A DNA stretch of 45,549 nt. It comes from a virus. Both the position numbers and the translations under genes were made by a program. The stretch lies in IMG/VR virus record IMGVR_UViG_3300017917_003409, positions 1 to 45,549 of that record, one strand, 5' to 3'. Position 1 is the first letter of the stretch, and every line of letters begins with the position of its first letter. Positions 38,731 through 45,549 of the stretch are shown here, one piece after another. The notes beneath the pieces are model-generated. The model saw only the letters and a program-made list of their open reading frames with translations. It had not been told where the DNA came from and searched no databases.

Positions 38731-41250
38731 TTATGTCTTTTTGACTAAAGCTAATTTTTTCAGTCTATCCAGATCTTCATAGAAGCTGTCAGTGACTGCT
38801 CCGCGATGGTCCATGGAATCGGTTGAATCATCCATTACAGGAGCTACAGCACCGGCCACTGTGCCGCCCATGCTCTCCATGTAGCTGCCGCATTCCATTA
38901 GACCATGTTCTGGGCAATATTCGCCTTCCATGGTATGGTTGCACGAAGATTCTTCGGCTGTGACCACGGGTTTACCCGTACCTCCTACATTGGCTGCGGT
39001 CCCACTCATTTTGCCAGGTTTGCCTGCACCGCCCAGTGTTCCAATATGCTTGCTACCGTAATCGGTTTTTTCACTCTTGCGTGGCTTGTGATATTTGCCT
39101 CTTTGAATTTCTCCGCCACGATTCAAAAACGCTGCAATGGCATCTTCGGTGTCGCCTTCAAAGGTAGCAATGTTGTCGGCTTCGTTTAGACCCAGTTCTT
39201 GGTCTAGTTTCTGAGTTATCCACTCGTATGGATCTCCAGTACGTGCTTTCATTGTACCATAAGGCATTTCGCCTGAGTTGGCATAGTAATCAAACAGTGC
39301 ATCATAAAGATTGTCATCTAAATCGCCGCCTTGTTCGAATTGTTGAACTTCGTATTTGAAACGGTCTAGGATGTGATCCAGTGTTTCGCCAGATTCGTCA
39401 ATAATACGTGCTTCAGCAACAGGTACTTGGGCTAACTTGAGTATCTTGTTTAAAGCTTCTTCTAATTCTTCTGTACCTTCTGCCACCCCAGAACGCTGAG
39501 CCTGGAATTTTTGTGCTTTAGCAGCACTTTGTTCACTTGAACCTTTGAACAATAGCATTACTGCCATTACCATCATCATTGTAGGAATTAAACCTAGGTA
39601 AGCTCCTGCTGCCGCAGCGCCGCCAACTTCTCCAGCTGCTGCTCGGGCTAATACACCATCAATCAATCCCATGGCGTTCATCCATACTGTAGTTAAAATG
39701 CTACCGCCGCCTGCTGCAAGACCGCCCAATTGTTTTAGTACACCAGCTTCGGCAACCGGAGTAGAGGACTGGGACACGAGCTGTTCCATTTTTTGCTTGA
39801 CTTCTTGGCCAGATTTACTAGTCTTCAAAATATCAATTAGCTGTGACTTATATTGTTGGGCCATTTGATAATATTTGCCAATTCCTGGAATCTTTTTAAC
39901 CAGTGCTGTAATAGTTTCAACTGCCCCTTCGTCCAACTGATATCCCTCTGCTACACCTTGCTGTTGGTCAATATCAACAGCATCATCATCTGTTGGCATT
40001 TCAGCAGCAGGTTCTTCTGTAGGCTCCATGCCTGGAATTTCAATGCCAATTTCCTTGAGACGATCAATGATTACAGGACGGGCATCGGCATTGGCATCTT
40101 CTTGTGCCAGTGCTTCCAATTGGTCAAACAATTGATCGTCACCAAAAATATCATACAACTGCTCTGTAGCATTGGTGGCATCAGGGCCTACTTGCAATTC
40201 AGAGGCCAACAAGTCTGCTAGCTTTTGTTTAGACTCGGGAGTATCTGGCAGTGCCCATGTACCTTCTGCAAGGTTGTTGATCCAGGATTCAAAAATATCT
40301 GCTTCTTTCATAGTGCTTCCTTGTTGAATCTTGGCCAGCACAGGTAATGCTGCTTCGATTCTACTGTCAATGGTTTGTTCAACAAACATGGTTTTGATAT
40401 CTTCCACCAGACCTTGATGTTCGTCGATTGTGGCAGGATGCCACGACTCAAAATAGTTGTTGTACCCGCGGCTGCTGCCAAGGTGCTTTAGACTTTCTTT
40501 GAGTTTTTTGTAATATGCTTGTGCTTCTGTTACTAGTTGCTGTGTAGAGCCTTCTAATATGCGTTGACTGCTGGCACGGTTGAAACGGCTCAATACAGCA
40601 ATTTCGCTGACCATTTCGGCAATGTGACAACCACGAACATCATATGGCTTGCCGCCTTGACGCACATGCTCTAACATGGCGCGGCCGCCCGCAAGGCTGC
40701 GGAAAGGTAGTTTGAATCGTTCACCGTCCACTGTTTCAATGAACAAGCTTTCCACATGTCGATATCTGGCATCGTTTTCGCCCAAGTTTTGACTGTGGCG
40801 AATCATGAGTCTAGCCTCTGTGGGCTGGCCAGCATATGAGATTTTGCGGGTGCCGTAATAACCTTCAAACAAGCCTTCTTTGATAGCAGCAATGCCTGCT
40901 AGAGTATGTTTGATTTGATTTAGGTTTTTAGGAGTGAAAGTTTGAAAATTGTGTCTAACAGAAAAATCCTTGAGTTGGCGCATGAACTCAAACCACTCGC
41001 TTTTGTCTTCGGGGTTTTCCATGCTACGACCCAAGTTGTCACCAAAGAACAACATGAGATCGCCGCTGTCACCCAACACAATTACAGCAGTACCATAATT
41101 TTTTCCATTAGACGAAACGTAGTCAAAACTAAATGTAGTTCCATCATTGGGTTCGGTTTCTTGCCCAAATTTGTTGGTAATTTTAGGGTCAAAATTCTTG
41201 GTTAATAACAGATCTTGGAGATCGTTGCCAATGTTTATCTTAGATGCCAT
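38731..41250 (-). CDS. Large probable virion/internal protein (839 aa)
   Basis: Function unknown. The start is ATG 41250 (MASKINIGNDL), after a CTAAATA box; an upstream ATG would extend into the terminase end and is rejected. The protein has an N-terminal folded domain (GTAVIVLGDSGDLMLFFGDN), a long helical middle, a membrane-like Gly/Ala hydrophobic stretch (about 535-585: AAAGAYLGLIPTMMMVMAVMLLF), and a Cys/His cluster near the end (CNHTMEGEYCPEHGLMEC, zinc-ribbon-like). It contains several [V/L]xE-G/A sites (GVAEG, PVAEA, ILEG, NLAEG), consistent with prohead-protease processing. A packaged or injected role is inference. Confidence 0.75.
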   Translation of the reverse strand: MASKINIGNDLQDLLLTKNFDPKITNKFGQETEPNDGTTFSFDYVSSNGKNYGTAVIVLGDSGDLMLFFGDNLGRSMENPEDKSEWFEFMRQLKDFSVRHNFQTFTPKNLNQIKHTLAGIAAIKEGLFEGYYGTRKISYAGQPTEARLMIRHSQNLGENDARYRHVESLFIETVDGERFKLPFRSLAGGRAMLEHVRQGGKPYDVRGCHIAEMVSEIAVLSRFNRASSQRILEGSTQQLVTEAQAYYKKLKESLKHLGSSRGYNNYFESWHPATIDEHQGLVEDIKTMFVEQTIDSRIEAALPVLAKIQQGSTMKEADIFESWINNLAEGTWALPDTPESKQKLADLLASELQVGPDATNATEQLYDIFGDDQLFDQLEALAQEDANADARPVIIDRLKEIGIEIPGMEPTEEPAAEMPTDDDAVDIDQQQGVAEGYQLDEGAVETITALVKKIPGIGKYYQMAQQYKSQLIDILKTSKSGQEVKQKMEQLVSQSSTPVAEAGVLKQLGGLAAGGGSILTTVWMNAMGLIDGVLARAAAGEVGGAAAAGAYLGLIPTMMMVMAVMLLFKGSSEQSAAKAQKFQAQRSGVAEGTEELEEALNKILKLAQVPVAEARIIDESGETLDHILDRFKYEVQQFEQGGDLDDNLYDALFDYYANSGEMPYGTMKARTGDPYEWITQKLDQELGLNEADNIATFEGDTEDAIAAFLNRGGEIQRGKYHKPRKSEKTDYGSKHIGTLGGAGKPGKMSGTAANVGGTGKPVVTAEESSCNHTMEGEYCPEHGLMECGSYMESMGGTVAGAVAPVMDDSTDSMDHRGAVTDSFYEDLDRLKKLALVKKT

Positions 41251-41257
41251 AGTTGTA

Positions 41258-41264
41258 TATTTAG
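41258..41264 (-). promoter_or_regulatory. Late-promoter-like box overlapping the terminase stop
   Basis: CTAAATA on the minus strand; its TAA is the terminase stop (ATGCGCTAAATAT). The next ATG follows after seven bases, so any transcript would have almost no leader. Confidence 0.55.
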
Positions 41265-42847
41265 CGCATGATACTAATAAAAGGCATAGGTTCAATTATT
41301 GTATCTGTGTAATCTCGCATTTGACTGTCGAGATCAGTGTGATAGCTTTGCAGTAGCATCAGCATTCGCACTGCCAGCAATGTTGCCATGACCAAGTCAT
41401 CGGTTTCTCCGGGTTTGGCAGCATAGCTTGTGTTGGCTGCTACAAAGTTTTTGAGTTCACTGATCAATGGCTTTGAATACAGTTTCATGCGCCCAGATTC
41501 TACAAGTATTTTAAACTTGTTACAGGCGCTGATTTTTGCCTTGTTGGTTGTATTAAAGCCCTTGCGATATCTGCGTCCCATTGTTCCTTGTACACTGTTG
41601 TCACTTAAAAAATATCCGGGAATATTTTGTTCGCCAAACTCTGTAATAGAAATCAATGCAGCTTCGCCTAGTGTATTGTTTTCAACGCTGTAATAAATTG
41701 ATTTTTCATCACGAACAACACTGTGTATTTCACGTATGATGTCAACCATGATGCGAACCTGTGTAGGAACATCACTTTTGTTGTGACGCCATTCTGCTAC
41801 CTGGGTGGTTGTTTCTGCTTCAAATACTTGTATAGCTGATGGATCTCCGCCAGTACCAAGACTTGGATCTAGTGCAACAATATAACGCTTGCCGGGGTCT
41901 ATTTCTTTGTACCAACGTACTTGTCCCGTTTTGCGAGTGGGATCGACTCCTTCTAATTCCAACAATTTGATTGGACTAATCAGTGTCTCGTCGTTGATAA
42001 CGAATTCACAGTCCATTTCTCGTCTAAAACGTTCTTCCCCTAGCTGTGCTCGCTGTTCTGCTGCCCACTTGTCATCTCGGTCAGGATGCTCACGCCAGAA
42101 AGCACGGTATGCTTTGAACCCGTTGATGCCCAAGCCGTTGGGATTGGGGTTACCGTACTCATCTTCAGTCTTGTTGGCTCCTTTCCAAATCAGCGCAAAT
42201 TGATCTTCGTCTGAGTTCGGTGTTGATGTAATAATTGCCTTACCACCTGTGCTCAGTGTTGGTGTAATAGAAGTCCAGAATTCTGTGGCAATGGTTGGTC
42301 TAACGAACGCAAATTCGTCTAGGTACAACAGTGTAATAGACATACCACGACCGGTGTTTTCAGTTGTGGTTTGCGACACAATGCGGCTGCCGTTGTCAAA
42401 CTCTATACTTCCCTTGTTGTAGCTTACAGCACCTGCACGAATATGATTAGGACACAGTTCATAGGCATATCGAATACGCTGCATAATTTCTTGGGCGCCT
42501 AGATATTTGTGAGCAGCAATAAGAATGGTCGAGTCGGGCACAAACATAGCGTACCACAATAGATATCCAGCAGCAGATGTAGACTTTCCAGTCTGTCGTG
42601 GCATCAATGAAATTGAAAATCGATTATTGTGATAATTTTCAATCAGTTTGCGCTGATACGGATAAGGATGATACAACATCTTGCCGCGCACCGGATGTTG
42701 TATATAAAAGAAGTTGTCCATGAAATACATGGGACCATCGACCGGGTCCGCACACTTTGCAAAATCTTCTAGTTCTTGTTCGGAATAAATCTCCCTACGA
42801 TGCGGAGATTTAACCAATACTGTATCCATGTTGTTTTTGATAGGCAT
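41261..42847 (-). CDS. Terminase large subunit (T4 gp17-like)
   Basis: The DNA-packaging motor, 528 aa. The N-terminal ATPase has PRQTGKST (Walker A, 83-90) and LLYLDE (Walker B plus catalytic Glu, 173-178), then a STPNS coupling region. The C-terminal nuclease has DPSLGTGGDPSAIQVF with the first acidic metal ligand and a SVENNTLGEAALI block. The start is ATG 42847 with AAAGGA upstream; ATG at residue 7 is possible. All features match T4-like terminases. Confidence 0.95.
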   Translation of the reverse strand: MPIKNNMDTVLVKSPHRREIYSEQELEDFAKCADPVDGPMYFMDNFFYIQHPVRGKMLYHPYPYQRKLIENYHNNRFSISLMPRQTGKSTSAAGYLLWYAMFVPDSTILIAAHKYLGAQEIMQRIRYAYELCPNHIRAGAVSYNKGSIEFDNGSRIVSQTTTENTGRGMSITLLYLDEFAFVRPTIATEFWTSITPTLSTGGKAIITSTPNSDEDQFALIWKGANKTEDEYGNPNPNGLGINGFKAYRAFWREHPDRDDKWAAEQRAQLGEERFRREMDCEFVINDETLISPIKLLELEGVDPTRKTGQVRWYKEIDPGKRYIVALDPSLGTGGDPSAIQVFEAETTTQVAEWRHNKSDVPTQVRIMVDIIREIHSVVRDEKSIYYSVENNTLGEAALISITEFGEQNIPGYFLSDNSVQGTMGRRYRKGFNTTNKAKISACNKFKILVESGRMKLYSKPLISELKNFVAANTSYAAKPGETDDLVMATLLAVRMLMLLQSYHTDLDSQMRDYTDTIIEPMPFISIMR

Positions 42848-42866
42848 CTACGATTCCTTTGTATAC

Positions 42867-44009
42867 TTACTCACACAAATGTGCTAGTTCAGGCCAGAGC
42901 TTGGTAAACATTCCTGCTTGATCGGTGTGGTACAGCATTTCAATGTCGTTGATGTGTTCTTTGAACTTTGGTAAAATTGCTGTGTTGGTAGTTTTAATAA
43001 ATTCATATCTAGACAATGCGTTTTTAAAAAATTCATCTTCGTCGTTGCTAACCAGTCCTAGGTCATACATTTTTTTGATTTCGTCTATTGCAAGATCAGC
43101 AACATGCTTGCCATAGGAAAACGGATCAAGATAAGAAGGTTGGAACAAGTTTTGCCAACGCACTGCTAATCCAAAAGAGTTTGCAAATTGTTTTAGTTCA
43201 CAAAGATGTGTAGCATTATATATGTTATATACAGCATGAATGCCTCCCCAATGTCCGTGCGTGGCAATTAGTTCTTTGACCATGCTAAGATTGTGCTGCA
43301 ATATTTCCCATTGCGCACCATGTCGCACATATTCAAATCGTTGCTCTATGTTGTCAAAACTAATGCTCCATCCCACACGCTTGCGAGCTGTTAGCTTTTG
43401 AAAAATTTTGTTTTTGCTCAGATCAACCGACAAGTTTGTTATCAAAGTAACCACAGTGGAATCGGGTATAACATCTAATAGACGTTCGTTTTCGGGCAAC
43501 AACAAGGGTTCACCTCCAACTAGTGCAACTTCGTGGATGTGGTCTTTGTGCTGCTCCATGAAGTTGCAGACGTCGGCATAATAACTTCGTGTTTCGGACT
43601 TGACTGGAATTTTCTTCAAGCTGGCCCATTTGCTACTGCATGCTTCGGCACAATAGTTGCAGCTTAGATTACAAGTAGTATTCCATCGTATATCAACAAT
43701 AACTGGATAATGATAGTCTTGACCGGCTGTGGTTGGATCAAAGTCTGTGTTGACATTGTTGTGCCATTGACGCTCTGAAGCAGCACCCAGGCGCTCGGCT
43801 TTGATACAGTTATTGCAATATCGATGAGGTTTGCCTTGGGCAATGCTAGAACGTATCTGCTTGAGTACGTCGCTGTTTAAAATCTCGTGAATAGGTTGCT
43901 GGTTAAGGTTACCTAGCATATTTGGATTACCTGCACAACAGGTTTTTACATCACCTGTTGGGTTGATGTGTAATCCTCTCCACGGGGCAGCGCAAAAAAA
44001 ATTGGACAT
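42867..44009 (-). CDS. Radical SAM protein, second copy (380 aa)
   Basis: Radical SAM motif Cys113-x3-Cys117-x2-Cys120 (CNLSCNYC) and VALVGGEPLLLPE (GGE motif). Before it lie CAAPWRGLHINPTGDVKTCC and YCNNC cysteines, the auxiliary-cluster pattern. It is clearly related to the protein at 24293-25411, with which it shares the N-terminal CxxPW and the overall plan. Substrate unknown. A GTAAATA box is five bases before the ATG; no ribosome site is evident. Confidence 0.87.
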   Translation of the reverse strand: MSNFFCAAPWRGLHINPTGDVKTCCAGNPNMLGNLNQQPIHEILNSDVLKQIRSSIAQGKPHRYCNNCIKAERLGAASERQWHNNVNTDFDPTTAGQDYHYPVIVDIRWNTTCNLSCNYCAEACSSKWASLKKIPVKSETRSYYADVCNFMEQHKDHIHEVALVGGEPLLLPENERLLDVIPDSTVVTLITNLSVDLSKNKIFQKLTARKRVGWSISFDNIEQRFEYVRHGAQWEILQHNLSMVKELIATHGHWGGIHAVYNIYNATHLCELKQFANSFGLAVRWQNLFQPSYLDPFSYGKHVADLAIDEIKKMYDLGLVSNDEDEFFKNALSRYEFIKTTNTAILPKFKEHINDIEMLYHTDQAGMFTKLWPELAHLCE

Positions 44010-44013
44010 GTAG

Positions 44014-44020
44014 TATTTAC
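44014..44020 (-). promoter_or_regulatory. Late-promoter-like box of the second radical SAM gene
   Basis: GTAAATA on the minus strand inside an inverted repeat CATGTA/TACATG that spans the ATG. It lies in the 34-base gap after the tail fibre gene. Confidence 0.45.
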
Positions 44021-44043
44021 ATGCCCAATTTAAACTGGATGTT

Positions 44044-45549
44044 TTATTGATTGTTGATCAAAATTTCAATAACACCAGATAGGCCAGCAAAATCCTGAAC
44101 TGCTTTGCCAATGACTGTGCCCACTGCTGGTTCGCTGCAAGCACAAGCATATCCGTTGCCTGCCGATACCATAAAATCTCCCTTTTGTATCGGGCCAAGG
44201 ACTTTGGTAGGAACACGACCGATAAGTCCAATACAAACAACGTTGTTGCCAGTTAATCCTGCGTTCATGACATACGACGGATTTGATGTTACAACACCGG
44301 CAACTCGTCTATCATTTGGTTTATTGCTTATGGTAACTTCTTCGGTTCCGCCAAAACTTACTACAGTGCCCGGGTCGTAAGGTGCATCAGCTAGATAGTT
44401 CTCTGCCAAGTCAGCATATTGAGCAGATGTAGCTTTGACAAAAGCAGTGTTAAAATAAAGTGTAGAACTACCAATGTTACCGGTTAAGTTTGCACCAGTA
44501 TTGATAATACTGTTGGTGTACAAAGTTCCAACTAATCCGCCGCCTGTAACGTTACCAGTCACAGATACTGTGGTACCTGTATGGGTTGTAGCGTTAACGT
44601 TAGCACCGCCCAAGATGTTACCACCAGTGATGTTACCAGTTGCGGATATTGTGCCACCTGTGGCCAAGTTGCCACCTGTGATAGTGCCAGTTGCACTTAC
44701 AGTACCAGCTGTGGCAATGTTGCCTCCAGTAATAGTACCTGTGGCGCTGGCTGTTCCGCCTGTGGCCAAATTGCCACCTGTTATTGTTCCTGTAACCGAC
44801 ACAGTAGTACCTGTGTGAGTTGTGGCGTTGACGTTGGCGCCGCCCAAGACGTTGCCACCGGTGATGTTGCCAGTGGCAGATATTGTGCCGCCCGTGGCAA
44901 TGTTACCGCCGGTTATAGTACCGGTTGCACTTACGGTACCTGCTGTGGCCAAATTGCCACCAGTGATAGTACCAGTTGCTGACGCAGTTCCACCTGTGGC
45001 CAAGTTGCCACCGGTTATAGTACCGGTAGCCGCTATACCAAGTGCTGTTGACCAGCGACTGTTTGGTTGATCGTATGTCCAAGAAGCATATGATGCACCA
45101 ACTGGTCCAACTTCAATACCGCCACCGTTGGCAGCAGAAGCAGTTGCAGCGTTGTTTGCAACAGTAAAGACCAGATCGTTAATGGTTACTGTTGTTGAAT
45201 CGTAAGTAGTTGTGGTTCCTTGCACTGTTAAGTTACCAGCGATAATCACAGTTCCAGTTACACCAGCGGCTGCTGGATCAATTGTTAGTGTTGCACCAGT
45301 GCTAGAAATAGTATTGCTGCTTAATGTAATGCCGCCGCCAGTTAGATTACCACCTGTGATGTTACCTGTAGCCGATACAGTACCTCCAGTAGCCAAATTG
45401 CCACCTGTGATTGTACCGGTTGCACTCACAGTACCTGCTGTGGCAATGTTACCACCAGTGATTGTTCCTGTAGCACTTGCTGTTCCGCCAGTGGCCAAAT
45501 TACCACCAGTGATACTACCGGTTACGCTCAACGCAGATGAAATATTAAC
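44044..45549 (-). CDS. Repeat-rich tail fibre, 5' end cut by window edge
   Basis: The minus-strand frame is open to the last base, so the gene continues beyond the window and an internal TTG at 45531 is not taken as the start. About 13 copies of a 17-residue unit (consensus xSATGxITGGNxATxGT) form two blocks, split by a ~98-residue insert (GNLTVQGTTTTYDSTTVTIND and SRWSTALG). The C-terminal domain (QYADLAENYLADAPYDPGTVV then IGLIGRVPTKVLGPIQKGD) is a common fibre tip in T4-like phages and may be a trimerisation or chaperone-type domain. Receptor binding is likely; the receptor is unknown. Confidence 0.88.
   Translation of the reverse strand, partial: VNISSALSVTGSITGGNLATGGTASATGTITGGNIATAGTVSATGTITGGNLATGGTVSATGNITGGNLTGGGITLSSNTISSTGATLTIDPAAAGVTGTVIIAGNLTVQGTTTTYDSTTVTINDLVFTVANNAATASAANGGGIEVGPVGASYASWTYDQPNSRWSTALGIAATGTITGGNLATGGTASATGTITGGNLATAGTVSATGTITGGNIATGGTISATGNITGGNVLGGANVNATTHTGTTVSVTGTITGGNLATGGTASATGTITGGNIATAGTVSATGTITGGNLATGGTISATGNITGGNILGGANVNATTHTGTTVSVTGNVTGGGLVGTLYTNSIINTGANLTGNIGSSTLYFNTAFVKATSAQYADLAENYLADAPYDPGTVVSFGGTEEVTISNKPNDRRVAGVVTSNPSYVMNAGLTGNNVVCIGLIGRVPTKVLGPIQKGDFMVSAGNGYACACSEPAVGTVIGKAVQDFAGLSGVIEILINNQ
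44524..45033 (-). repeat. Tandem 51-bp coding repeats in the tail fibre (first block)
   Basis: About nine imperfect copies of a 51-base unit, with a larger unit containing NxLGGANVNATTHTGTT repeated twice. A second block of about four copies lies at about 45325-45549. High similarity between units allows length change by recombination. Confidence 0.85.

Noticed and set aside
41251-41295. Longer start for the 839-aa protein (beginning MNLCLLL)
   Set aside because: It overlaps the terminase 3' end and contains the late-promoter-like box; ATG 41250 is the better start.
44474-45070. Plus-strand Val/Pro- and Ser/Cys-rich ORFs opposite the tail fibre
   Set aside because: Low-complexity shadows of the fibre repeats.
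44524-45540. Regular repeats that could suggest a CRISPR array
   Set aside because: The units are coding, diverged and in frame with a fibre protein, with no unique spacers.

Overview
This window reads as part of the genome of a large tailed phage of the T4-like myovirus type, probably from an environmental sample. Hallmark genes are the large terminase (gp17-like), single-stranded DNA-binding protein (gp32-like), UvsX recombinase, UvsW helicase, replicative helicase (gp41-like) and a TOPRIM primase (gp61-like). Promoters that look like T4-type late sites (TAAATA boxes) recur. I see no integrase, tRNA, rRNA or CRISPR array. The IscU and IscA proteins keep every motif of the proteobacterial ISC system, which suggests a proteobacterial host; this is an inference. 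Both window edges cut genes: an isocitrate lyase at the left and a repetitive tail fibre at the right.

Layout. 1-5378: isocitrate lyase, class I ribonucleotide reductase large subunit, a small conserved protein and a pectate-lyase-fold tailspike. 5375-8272: a seven-gene operon with overlapping ends (His-rich exported protein, IscU, GNAT acetyltransferase, IscA, dCMP deaminase, a 55-aa protein, a PD-(D/E)XK nuclease), read from one near-consensus sigma70 promoter with a palindrome in its spacer. 8292-13863: a late-type cluster of probable virion or internal-head proteins, including a protein that joins a Pol-beta-like nucleotidyltransferase to a ligase-like domain. 13946-19490: two fibre-type proteins, helicase, primase and a small conserved protein. 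19465-24296: an operon of small conserved genes ending in a miniature DnaE-like protein, with uvsW upstream.

24293-28050: a radical SAM gene and an early-type region where an AAA ATPase and several very small genes each have their own TTGAC-N17-TATAAT promoter. 28047-35112: a surface-glycan type cluster with three GT-A glycosyltransferases, four related capsule-synthesis-like proteins, an FkbM methyltransferase and a nucleotidyltransferase-cupin fusion, with a three-gene plus-strand block inside it. 35138-45549: recombination and packaging genes (uvsX, gp32, terminase), a sulfotransferase-like gene, a very large probable virion protein, a second radical SAM gene and a repeat-rich tail fibre.

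How the genes may work together (inference): the early operons would supply nucleotides (dCMP deaminase, RNR), Fe-S assembly (IscU, IscA, with two radical SAM enzymes as possible clients) and carbon rerouting (isocitrate lyase). Late genes supply head, fibre and packaging functions. The glycan cluster probably alters host surface or virion sugars. The most unusual items are the isocitrate lyase, the IscU/IscA operon, the nucleotidyltransferase-ligase fusion, the DnaE-like mini-protein and the glycan cluster with sulfotransferase.
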